Made by a program: the position numbers and the translations under genes
Notes under the pieces: model-generated
What the model saw: the letters and a program-made list of their open reading frames with translations, nothing else
Databases searched by the model: none
What the model was told of the DNA's origin: nothing
From: RHLJ01 sp965212165
GTDB lineage: Bacteria > Bacteroidota > Rhodothermia > Balneolales > Balneolaceae
Direction: 5' to 3'
Assembly (NCBI GenBank): GCA_965212165.1
Contig: OZ243096.1
Coordinates: forward strand, 2,542,001-2,606,000
DNA: 64,000 bases
Shown: positions 1-7,756 of the stretch, piece after piece
Layout of the letters: each line of letters opens with the position of its first letter
Numbering within the stretch: the stretch's first letter is position 1

Positions 1-1530
1 TTCTGCACCAACATTAATAGAGGTTAGCCAAATAGATCCTATTTCATCTATTCCGGAATTAATTAAATTTAAATTAGTAGTCCAAGTAATTGAATTCTCA
101 GAAAGAGTATTCATTAATTCTAATTTTTCCTGAATTTTACCAAGTTCATTACTTATTCTGTTATAATTATTTACTGTTGAAACAGAAGAGTTAATTTGAG
201 TATCGATTAATGAGACCTGTTCTTCTAGATTTCTTATCTCCGCATTAGCAGTTTTTCTTATTGAATCAATTATTGGAAAAGAAAGCATGATCATAAATAG
301 CAGTATAAAACCGTGCCACTCTAATTTAAATATTTTTTGGCGATCCTGAACATACTTTGGGATGAAAGAAATATCTGGGATATTCTTTTTGTCATAACCT
401 GATGTTGTCCATGCCATACCAATGGCTGTAGTAAATGAAGATATGGACTCATCCGTATATTCATTTGTATCAATAAATTCCTCATCAAACTTAAATTCGC
501 TAACATCCACATCAGGAAATCTTTCCTGAAAGAAGGAAATAGAGTTCTCACCTAGAGAATTATTACATACAATCAGTCGATCTAGGTTAGGTACTTCGCC
601 AGTATCTAATTGGAATAATATTTTACTGAAAACAGTATTTAAAATTTTTCGAGATTTAGTTCCTTCAGGAATTATTGGAGAAACAAGCCATAGGTTAGAT
701 CCTCTTAAAAATAGAACTCTACAATTATTTTCTGAAAATTGTATTAAACATGTAATAGTTTGGTCTTCGAGTACATAATTAGCCCGAATTAAAGCCAAAA
801 GTATAGTCTCATCAGGTAAAATTTCTTGAATAGAAAGTTTACCTCTGTATAAAGGAAGAGTTCTATTTACTAATTGTAGTAACTGAGGCTCTTCATCAAT
901 TGAAGAAAGTAATAAAGCACCATCATCTCTTATTCCATAGGAATAAAAATCTTCACCTTTAGGTACTCCATGCAGAGATTCTAAACGGTCATCTATAATA
1001 ATTTTAAGATCTTTGCTTTTTACATCATTAAAATCAGTGTCTTTCAGAATTTGATAAATAGCTACTCCAGCTGGAATATTTAATCCAATATCAACTTTTT
1101 TGGAGTCAATGGATGTCAATATGTTATACAAGAGCATTTCATTATTGGTAGGTGAAGTATATTCATCAACCATATCTACATCTATCAACTCATCATCTGC
1201 TTGCTCTAAATCATCAAGTTCTAAATCTAAATCATCTCCAATATCACCCAGAATATCATCATCTAGTTCTAATTCATCACTTAATGAAATATCTTCATTA
1301 AGTGATGCCTCTAAGTCTAATTCAAATACAGAATCATCTCCTAAATCAGTGTTTAAATCATCAAAAATATCTAGGTTATCATTGGAAGATGTATCCTTCT
1401 CTAATGGCTTTATTAAAGAGAATTTATCGAGTTTTTTTAATGAAAGTTTTTTATTTAATAAACTAACAACAGCAACTTTAAGAAAGTCGTCTTCTAAGAC
1501 TATGCCAATATATTCCTTTCTTTTTGCCAT
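1..1530 (-). CDS. PilM-PilN-like fused type IV pilus inner-membrane assembly protein (partial, C-terminus off window)
   Basis: The reading frame is open from an ATG at 1530 to the window edge (510 codons, no stop). The first ~40 residues (MAKRKEYIGIVLEDDFLKVA) look like the opening strand of an actin-like PilM ATPase. A very acidic Asp/Leu/Glu-rich insert follows (about residues 45-125), then a mixed alpha/beta region, one hydrophobic segment (about 405-425, GFILLFMIMLSFPIIDSI), and a heptad-like helix with an 'IWLTSINV' stretch, which is the layout of PilN. In most species PilM (cytoplasmic) and PilN (membrane) are separate and form the alignment subcomplex linking motor to secretin; here they appear fused. 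The gene lies 8 bp downstream of the PilT-like gene and is probably in the same operon. The PilM/PilN assignment is inferred from layout and context, not from a database match. Confidence 0.6.
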   Translation of the reverse strand, partial: MAKRKEYIGIVLEDDFLKVAVVSLLNKKLSLKKLDKFSLIKPLEKDTSSNDNLDIFDDLNTDLGDDSVFELDLEASLNEDISLSDELELDDDILGDIGDDLDLELDDLEQADDELIDVDMVDEYTSPTNNEMLLYNILTSIDSKKVDIGLNIPAGVAIYQILKDTDFNDVKSKDLKIIIDDRLESLHGVPKGEDFYSYGIRDDGALLLSSIDEEPQLLQLVNRTLPLYRGKLSIQEILPDETILLALIRANYVLEDQTITCLIQFSENNCRVLFLRGSNLWLVSPIIPEGTKSRKILNTVFSKILFQLDTGEVPNLDRLIVCNNSLGENSISFFQERFPDVDVSEFKFDEEFIDTNEYTDESISSFTTAIGMAWTTSGYDKKNIPDISFIPKYVQDRQKIFKLEWHGFILLFMIMLSFPIIDSIRKTANAEIRNLEEQVSLIDTQINSSVSTVNNYNRISNELGKIQEKLELMNTLSENSITWTTNLNLINSGIDEIGSIWLTSINVGAE

Positions 1531-1538
1531 TCGATTAT

Positions 1539-2780
1539 CTAGTAATTAACCTCATTCATTAATTGGAGCATCTTCGTTTTATTATTTGAATAATTTATAG
1601 CAGATTCTTTAGAAATCTTTCCCTCATCATACAATCTTTTTAAATCCTGTTCCATTGTATTCATGCCTCTTTCTCTACCTTCCATTAGCATTTGATAGAT
1701 TTCACCTATGTTATTATTACGAATCGCAGCTCTTACAGAAGAGTTAGCTAATAAAACTTCTTTAGCTAAAACTCGTTTTCCATCTAAACTTGGAACTAAT
1801 TTTTGACTAATAACACAAGTTAGCACATCAGCTAATCTTGCCCTAACTCTATTTTGTTCTTCACTAGGCATTTCTCCAAGAATTCTTTCAATACTTTCCA
1901 TAGCAGATGAAGTATGTAAAGTACCAAATGTTTTATGACCTGAATCTGTAATTTCTAGAGCAGTCATTATAGTTTCTGGGTCTCTCAGCTCACCAATTAC
2001 AATTATATCAGGATCTTGTCGTAATGCTTGAATAGCTCCATCTTTAAACGACATTACATCAGTTCCAACTTCTCTATGTCGAACAACAGACCTAATAGGT
2101 TTATGAATAAGTTCAACAGGTGATGCTATAATTACTATATGAGAGTCTACAGTTCTATTATTTGCATCAATAATTGTATCTAACGTTGATGATTTACCTG
2201 AACCAGTAATGCCAGTTACTAAAGTTAAACCATATTTATAATATTTAAGACTAACAGATTTTGCCACTTCTGCATGAACATCTAATGATTTAAATGGTCT
2301 GATAGTATTATCTATCTTTCTCATATTTAAACCAAGATGGTCTAAATCAAAATACATATCTGCTCTAAATCGTTGATCTAAATCTTTATTTAATTTTACT
2401 GAATATGAAAAATCTAAGTTTTTATCAACGATTAATCTATCTCTTTGAGAGCTCAATAAAATATTATGGAGAATAATATCGGTCTCAATAACTGAGAGCT
2501 TCTTCTCCATTTTTAAAGGACTTTTATTACCAAATATTCGATACCACACTTTTCCAGAACATCCAGCACCTCCTAAATCAATATCTGAAGCATTGATTTT
2601 TATCATATTTAATAGAAAAGTATCTAAAATCTCTTTTAGGTCAACTCTGAAACTTATTTCAGATTCTTCAATCAGTTCTCCTATTCTCTTATGCAAATCT
2701 GTTCCACGGGCAGTCTGTGGAATGCGCTGAATAATTGGCTTGAGAAGCCCCGAAATTTTATCTAAATCTAATGCCGCCAT
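1539..2780 (-). CDS. PilT-like type IV pilus retraction ATPase
   Basis: 413 aa, a GspE/PilT-family hexameric motor expected to power pilus retraction. Visible motifs are Walker A GITGSGKSS (about residue 193), Walker B DPDIIVIGELRDPETI (about 257) and the His box TFGTLHTSSA (about 287). The arginine-rich REVGTD segment between the Asp box and Walker B is present. The N-terminal PAS-like half carries the 'ASDIDL' signature seen as ASDIHL in other PilT proteins. Oddity: the Asp box reads IIASPVE instead of the usual IEDPIE, so two acidic residues are replaced. Length is slightly above canonical PilT (about 345 aa), with extra N- and C-terminal segments. PilU is the alternative call. ATG start at 2780. 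Confidence 0.85.
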   Translation of the reverse strand: MAALDLDKISGLLKPIIQRIPQTARGTDLHKRIGELIEESEISFRVDLKEILDTFLLNMIKINASDIDLGGAGCSGKVWYRIFGNKSPLKMEKKLSVIETDIILHNILLSSQRDRLIVDKNLDFSYSVKLNKDLDQRFRADMYFDLDHLGLNMRKIDNTIRPFKSLDVHAEVAKSVSLKYYKYGLTLVTGITGSGKSSTLDTIIDANNRTVDSHIVIIASPVELIHKPIRSVVRHREVGTDVMSFKDGAIQALRQDPDIIVIGELRDPETIMTALEITDSGHKTFGTLHTSSAMESIERILGEMPSEEQNRVRARLADVLTCVISQKLVPSLDGKRVLAKEVLLANSSVRAAIRNNNIGEIYQMLMEGRERGMNTMEQDLKRLYDEGKISKESAINYSNNKTKMLQLMNEVNY

Positions 2781-2873
2781 GTATTTTCCATCGTTTTGAT
2801 GGAAATAATAGATTAATGTAGAGGTGTTTTGTTACGAAAATTTATAAAAAGAATAATTCTGAAGTGATTTTCT

Positions 2874-3377
2874 TTACCAGTTAGAATCATTCAGTAATCT
2901 TTTTTTAAGGTTTAATAACTGAACATTCATGTTACTTATCTTTCTTTGCTGTATTTCGATGATATTCTTTGTAAAGATATTAAATAATTTTTCTGGCTTC
3001 TTCCTGAAGAAATTTAATGCTTCGTACCTTTCATATCGTAGAAGAATGCAATCTCCTTCTGATGTTACTTTCGCCATTCTGTTGTTTTTACTAAATAGAA
3101 ATGATTCTCCTAAAAAATTACCGTCTGAGAGAATTGCAAGTTGAATGTTATCCTTCCAGATCGCAACCCTACCATCAGCTACAAGATAAGCTGAATTAAC
3201 ATATTCAGATTCATTTAGTATTATATCGTCGGTATGAAAACGTTCTTCAATACCAAGTTCTAAGAACTCTAAGACATCTTCGTAATGAAAATTCTTAAGT
3301 AAAAGAGGAGGCTCTTTTAAAAATTTTTTTATGTGATCCGACATTAAATCACCTGACGTATTATTATCTATACTCAT
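2874..3377 (-). CDS. Cyclic-nucleotide-binding domain protein in pilus operon
   Basis: 167 aa, essentially one Crp/cAMP-kinase-type beta-barrel. Signature glycines and the phosphate-binding-cassette region are visible: AYLVADGRVAIW, then GNFLGESFLFSKNNRMAKV, where canonical proteins have FGE(L/I)AL...PRAATV. The Gly-Glu pair and an Arg are retained but the Pro-Arg-Ala-Ala part is altered, so ligand binding is plausible but unproven. No helix-turn-helix or enzymatic domain follows; the tail (IIEIQQRKISNMNVQLLNLK) is a predicted coiled helix. It sits between pilB (73 bp upstream) and the PilT-like gene (93 bp downstream), suggesting a protein-level regulator of pilus motors rather than a transcription factor. 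Confidence 0.75.
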   Translation of the reverse strand: MSIDNNTSGDLMSDHIKKFLKEPPLLLKNFHYEDVLEFLELGIEERFHTDDIILNESEYVNSAYLVADGRVAIWKDNIQLAILSDGNFLGESFLFSKNNRMAKVTSEGDCILLRYERYEALNFFRKKPEKLFNIFTKNIIEIQQRKISNMNVQLLNLKKRLLNDSNW

Positions 3378-3450
3378 TACAACCTCATTTTTTCCTAAAG
3401 CACTTAAATATGGTTTAATTTCATCATTAAATACAACTCAAATTAAGATA

Positions 3451-5226
3451 TTAATCTTCAATAGTAGCTGCGATTATTTCTTCAACTGTTGTGATTCCTT
3501 CTTTGATTCTTTCACGCCCAGAACCTCGTAACGTTAACATACCTTGGCTAATTGCCAAATTCTTAATTGCATTCTCATCAATATCATCGCCTGCATCTAA
3601 TATTAACTGCTTTAGTTCTTTTGAAAAAAACAAAGCTTCATGTATTGCAGACCTTCCTTTATATCCAGAGTTACTACATTTTTCACAACCTACAGCTTTA
3701 TGAAATGTTGTAGTTTTAATCTCTTCATCAGTAAAACCTATACCTTTTGCTACTTCAGGATGTGGTTCAAAAACCTCCTTACAGTCTTTACACAATCTTC
3801 TAATTAGTCGTTGAGCCATTACTAAGTTAACTGCATTTGCAATCAAGAATGGTTCAATTCCCATTTTGAAAAGTCTAGATACGGCACTTGGAGCATCATT
3901 TGTGTGCAAGGTAGAAAATGTCAGGTGACCAGTATTTGCCAATTTAATTGCCACACTTGCAGTTTTTAAATCACGCATCTCTCCTACTAGCACAATATCT
4001 GGATCATGTCGTAGAATACCTCTGATACTTTGATCGAAAGTCATTGTATGACTTATTTTAAGCTGTCTTGCACCTTCAATAATGTATTCTACTGGTTCCT
4101 CAATAGTTAATACATTTTTTGTTGGATCAATTACAGAGTATAATGCTGCGACAAGTGTTGTTGACTTACCACTTCCAGTAGGGCCTGTAATAATAACAAT
4201 ACCTGAAGGCTGGGAAATTGATTTTACAAAACTATCCTTAGCGTTTTTTTGTAAACCAAGTAAATCTAGATCCCGAATTACTTTTCTATCATCAAGAATT
4301 CGAATTACAATAGATTCAAATTTTCTATCATATTGATTTCCAACAATCGGCATAATAGATACACGATATCGAATATTATAACCATCAATTTGTCGCTGAA
4401 TAAAACCATCCTGAGATGAATCTCTTTCAAAGCGATCAACATTTCTGGTTTTATCTTTGATTACAGCAGAGATTGCTTCTGGTTTTACATTTTTTTGTTG
4501 ATACCAAAGTTGAAGCTTACCATCAATTCGAAATCTAATATCAGTTGAGGCGGGACCGCTTGGCACAATATGTAAATCACTAACTCCTTGCCTAACAGAC
4601 TCTACAAGCATTCCTTCAACCAAAGAATTAAGCATACTTTGATTGATTTCAGCATCAATCTCTTCTTCATCAATTTCCTCATCAGACTGCTCTATTTGAG
4701 GTTCTTCATAGTCTATCTCTTCTAAGAGATCTAGGAATTCATTTTTCTGCTCGTATACCTTAGATAGAATTTGGTCTACTAATTCATAGTTACAATAAAC
4801 TAGCTCTGTTTGTTTAAAAGTTAGTTTATTAAGTATTGTTTGAATATTTGGATCAGATGGGTCAGCTGCTGCAATCGTTAATGATCCACTTGTGCGTTGA
4901 AATGGAAGTGCTTTATGATGAACAAGATCATCAATTACATCTTCAGGAAGTTTTTCAACATTTTTTTTAATATGATCTATTATATCATCAGGTACTATTT
5001 CAACATTTTCAAGTACTTCACGAAAGGCATACACATTTGAAATTTCTTTCATTATGGTATGTCTATTTAATCCAATTTCTTGATAGAGTATTTGACCTAA
5101 CCTTCTTGAACTTTTTTCTGGTTCATCTTCAAGAATTTCAAGAGCACTTTTAAGTTGTTCATCAGTGACTACCCCCTTATTTACAAGGATATCTCCAATA
5201 TGTCTCCTGATATTAATTTTTCCCAT
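3451..5226 (-). CDS. pilB: PilB/GspE-type type IV pilus extension ATPase
   Basis: 591 aa. An N-terminal MshEN/T2SSE_N domain (about residues 1-150, IGDILVNKGVVTDEQLKSAL) is followed by a short acidic linker and the ATPase core. The core shows Walker A GPTGSGKSTT (about 347), an intact Asp box IEEPVEYI, Walker B DPDIVLVGEMRD (about 409) and the His box TFSTLHTNDA. The tetracysteine zinc motif is present as CKDC (about 477) and CEKC (about 515), as in PilB/GspE and absent from PilT. It powers pilus extension from the cytoplasmic face of PilC. It lies 7 bp downstream of pilC, so co-transcription is likely. Confidence 0.93.
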   Translation of the reverse strand: MGKINIRRHIGDILVNKGVVTDEQLKSALEILEDEPEKSSRRLGQILYQEIGLNRHTIMKEISNVYAFREVLENVEIVPDDIIDHIKKNVEKLPEDVIDDLVHHKALPFQRTSGSLTIAAADPSDPNIQTILNKLTFKQTELVYCNYELVDQILSKVYEQKNEFLDLLEEIDYEEPQIEQSDEEIDEEEIDAEINQSMLNSLVEGMLVESVRQGVSDLHIVPSGPASTDIRFRIDGKLQLWYQQKNVKPEAISAVIKDKTRNVDRFERDSSQDGFIQRQIDGYNIRYRVSIMPIVGNQYDRKFESIVIRILDDRKVIRDLDLLGLQKNAKDSFVKSISQPSGIVIITGPTGSGKSTTLVAALYSVIDPTKNVLTIEEPVEYIIEGARQLKISHTMTFDQSIRGILRHDPDIVLVGEMRDLKTASVAIKLANTGHLTFSTLHTNDAPSAVSRLFKMGIEPFLIANAVNLVMAQRLIRRLCKDCKEVFEPHPEVAKGIGFTDEEIKTTTFHKAVGCEKCSNSGYKGRSAIHEALFFSKELKQLILDAGDDIDENAIKNLAISQGMLTLRGSGRERIKEGITTVEEIIAATIED

Positions 5227-5233
5227 ACTTTAA

Positions 5234-6568
5234 TTATTGTGCAGCTGGGTTAATTGTTGCTGATTCTGATGATACAACTGTTATACCAATCAATGAAATC
5301 ATTATAAATAAATTTATGAATAAATTTATTGTATCAATAACTGATTGCATTTTATAAGTAGTCTGAATCTCATAGTACTCGGCAAGTTGCTTTGCATTAT
5401 CTCTTAACGCACCTGATTCGGCTCCAAGTCTAAATCTACTAATCGCAGTATGAGGGAATACGCCAGTTGCTTCCATTGATTCAATAAGCCCAGCCCCATC
5501 TTTCAACATTTTTTTAATAGCAACGTCTTTTATCTGTTTTTCAATATACTTATTTCTACAAGCTTCTGAGGCCACTTTAATAACTTCTATATTTGCCCCA
5601 GATCCACTATAGAGAGTATAAAATACTCTAGAAAAAATTTCTATGCTTGTTTTATGCAAAAGGTCACCTATAACAGGTATATGAATTATATATTTATCTA
5701 AAATCAGTTTTCCTTTTGACGTTTTAATAAAGAAAATAAAACCCACAATAGGTGCTAAGAATGAAAACAATATAAAAATCCAGTTATCCTCTAACCAATA
5801 ACTAAGTTGAAGAGTTGAAGCTGTCATAGGAGGAAGTTCTATATTCATTTCTACAAATAATTCGGCCGTAGATGGGAAAATATATCCTACATAAAATAGT
5901 ATAACACCAATAACTGCTAAAACAGTGACAGCTGGCATCATTAACGAGCGTTTTAAATTTTTCTTAAATTCCGCATCACGTTCGAGAAATTTTGCTGTAC
6001 TATCAAATACTAAAGCCATATTACCTGAAGTAGAAGCTACACTAAGCATATATGCTGCAAACTTACCAAAGACGGCTTCGTGCTTACTATAAACCTGTAC
6101 ACCTTCCTTACCATCTTTTAAATCTTTCTGAATCTCTTTGATAACTTCTTTCATCCTCTTATTGGATGAATCTTCAATTAATAAATTTAATATTTCATCA
6201 AAAGTAAGCTGTTGTTTAAGAAGATCCGCACACATCCTTATAAAGGATACCACTTCTCCCATTGGTACCCCTCCTTTAAAATTGAAGAGCTTCTTATTAA
6301 TACTTACAACTTGATACCCAAGTTTGAGTAGTGCTTTTTCAAGTTCTTCTTTATTGTAGGCCTCTTGTTCGCCATTTACAGCTTTTTTACCAGGTCTCTT
6401 TATTTTATATAAGTAGACATCCTTCTGATCAAGTGATTGAATGTTTAGTCTATTGGTTTTAGATAACCGGTCAACTTTAATTTGGGCTTCTTTCTTATTT
6501 TCTGCTTCAAACTCTGTTTGAACTGATTTACCCTGGGGCGAAACTGCTTTTAATCTAAATTGTGGCAT
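5234..6568 (-). CDS. pilC: PilC/GspF-type inner-membrane platform protein
   Basis: About 444 aa. The N-terminal ~100 residues form a soluble extension (MPQFRLKAVSPQGKSVQTEF), followed by two T2SSF repeats. The first begins at FIRMCADLLKQQLTF; the second carries IEIFSRVFYTLYSGSG. Three hydrophobic membrane segments are visible (SLMMPAVTVLAVIGVILFYV, IFILFSFLAPIVGFIFFI and the C-terminal LFINLFIMISLIGITVV). PilC couples the PilB and PilT motors to pilin subunits. I chose the ATG at 6568, which gives the family-like MPQF start; a TTG five codons upstream (6583) is also in frame. It sits between the minor pilin (27 bp) and pilB (7 bp). Confidence 0.9.
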   Translation of the reverse strand: MPQFRLKAVSPQGKSVQTEFEAENKKEAQIKVDRLSKTNRLNIQSLDQKDVYLYKIKRPGKKAVNGEQEAYNKEELEKALLKLGYQVVSINKKLFNFKGGVPMGEVVSFIRMCADLLKQQLTFDEILNLLIEDSSNKRMKEVIKEIQKDLKDGKEGVQVYSKHEAVFGKFAAYMLSVASTSGNMALVFDSTAKFLERDAEFKKNLKRSLMMPAVTVLAVIGVILFYVGYIFPSTAELFVEMNIELPPMTASTLQLSYWLEDNWIFILFSFLAPIVGFIFFIKTSKGKLILDKYIIHIPVIGDLLHKTSIEIFSRVFYTLYSGSGANIEVIKVASEACRNKYIEKQIKDVAIKKMLKDGAGLIESMEATGVFPHTAISRFRLGAESGALRDNAKQLAEYYEIQTTYKMQSVIDTINLFINLFIMISLIGITVVSSESATINPAAQ

Positions 6569-6595
6569 AAGATAAAACGTCAATTACAAGATTTA

Positions 6596-6964
6596 TTATT
6601 CTTCCCATTCTACCCTATCACTATACACAACTATTGTAAAATCATCAAGACCACTTAATGGATCTGCAGTAATTTTAAAATAATTCTGACTAGTTTCTGA
6701 TATTGTAAAACGTGTGATGATAGTTAGAGTATCTAAGGTAACTTTTTCAAGAGTAATATCATTATATGATTGCCCACCCCCACCTAAAGCAACTGGCCTA
6801 CGATAAAATGTTTGAGCAGTATTAGCTGCCTCTAGCAAATCTTGCTTTATGAGATCTTTGAGAGACTCATTTCGAAAATTTTCGATTAATACAAGTCCTA
6901 AAACAGTACTAATACCTATAATAATCGTAACTAATATTATTAAAAGTAACTGTTGTTGACCCAT
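6596..6964 (-). CDS. Pilin-like protein (minor), MGQQQLLL N-terminus
   Basis: 122 aa. The N-terminus MGQQQLLLIILVTIIIG is a short leader plus hydrophobic helix like a type IV pilin, followed by an amphipathic helix and a small beta-rich head. It is a clear paralogue of the next gene upstream: the first ~17 residues are nearly identical, and both carry an LGGGG(Q/N)S(Y/F) motif about 60 residues in. If cleaved after Gly2, the mature protein would start QQQLL and would lack the Glu5 normally required for pilin assembly. It lies downstream of the major pilin terminator and upstream of pilC, so it is probably expressed by readthrough. Function as minor pilin is inferred from context. Confidence 0.75.
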   Translation of the reverse strand: MGQQQLLLIILVTIIIGISTVLGLVLIENFRNESLKDLIKQDLLEAANTAQTFYRRPVALGGGGQSYNDITLEKVTLDTLTIITRFTISETSQNYFKITADPLSGLDDFTIVVYSDRVEWEE

Positions 6965-6982
6965 GAGAAAATATTTTTATGA

Positions 6983-7019
6983 TAAAAAAAAAGCTTTCCA
7001 AAAAGTTTGGAAAGCTTTT
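6983..7019 (-). terminator. Intrinsic terminator after major pilin (readthrough attenuator)
   Basis: A 14-bp perfect stem (6989-7002 pairing with 7006-7019) with a 3-nt loop is followed on the minus strand by a run of U residues (complement of the A-tract at 6984-6992). It lies between the major pilin stop and the minor pilin start, and would give high pilin mRNA with reduced readthrough into the assembly genes. Confidence 0.85.
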
Positions 7020-7038
7020 AATACTGTTTAATAATCAA

Positions 7039-7485
7039 TTACTGATTATCGTCCCATGTTACTGTACTTTCTTCTATTGTAGCGATTAACTCAGCGCCAC
7101 CTTCAGTTGCAGTAGAACTAAGAACTGGAGTTCCAGTGATTCTACTAGTAGGATGTGCAGTTACTACAAATTCAGTAGCTGTTTGCCCACTAATAACGTA
7201 AACGCCATTAGAGTTTTTAGCTGCAGAACCGTCATCTTCAACTGAATCAGCTGCAAATGCGATGTTATTGAAAGTAAGAGAAGCAAAGCTGTTTCCACCG
7301 CCACCTAACATAGTAGGCTTAATGAAATAACCTTGAGCTGCTGCTGCAATAGATGCAACATCATTTCTTACTGCATCAAGATTTGCAGAATCTGCAGAAC
7401 TTGAGAACGTGTTGATTGCAACTACTGTTGCTATACCAACGATTATTGTTACTAGAATTACAAGAAGTAATTGTTGTTGACCCAT
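7039..7485 (-). CDS. Major pilin-like protein, MGQQQLLL N-terminus
   Basis: 148 aa. It starts MGQQQLLLVILVTIIVGIA, continues into an Ala/Asp-rich amphipathic helix (ADSANLDAVRNDVASIAAAA) and a beta-rich C-terminal head; the motif PTMLGGGGNSFASLTF is shared with the downstream paralogue. The architecture is that of a type IV pilin with a two-residue leader, but mature position 5 is Leu, not Glu. It is the first gene of the minus-strand pilus cluster, has the strongest Shine-Dalgarno sequence noticed in the window and its own terminator, all consistent with an abundant structural subunit. No cysteines are present, so there is no disulfide-bonded D-region. The call rests on context and N-terminal layout. 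Confidence 0.8.
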   Translation of the reverse strand: MGQQQLLLVILVTIIVGIATVVAINTFSSSADSANLDAVRNDVASIAAAAQGYFIKPTMLGGGGNSFASLTFNNIAFAADSVEDDGSAAKNSNGVYVISGQTATEFVVTAHPTSRITGTPVLSSTATEGGAELIATIEESTVTWDDNQ

Positions 7486-7490
7486 GATGA

Positions 7491-7496
7491 TCTCCT
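7491..7496 (-). promoter_or_regulatory. Strong Shine-Dalgarno of major pilin
   Basis: On the minus strand AGGAGA lies 5 nt before the ATG at 7485. Most genes in the window lack such a clear site. The rest of the 271-bp divergent gap to the MFS gene shows no promoter I can call confidently. Confidence 0.7.
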
Positions 7497-7756
7497 AGGA
7501 TTGTTTTTTTGTTTATTTGTTAAATCTTTATTGATCTGCTGCAAAGTTGTGAAATACTTACAAGAAAAAAAAGTTAGAATCTTCTTACGCGCATCTCTTA
7601 TTATTAGCTAATTTTAATACAAGGAGTTTATTTTATAGATGATGTTACAATCTAATAAATAGAAAAAAATAAAACATGTTTAATTATTGTAATAAAATTT
7701 CTCTTTACTAGCTGTTTATTAATAAATTGATAAATTGACTCCAATAAATATTTTTA

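Noticed and set aside
1100..1549. Plus-strand Ser-rich ORF
   Set aside because: It is the antisense shadow of the acidic Asp/Glu/Leu insert of the PilM-PilN-like protein, and its composition is explained by that insert.
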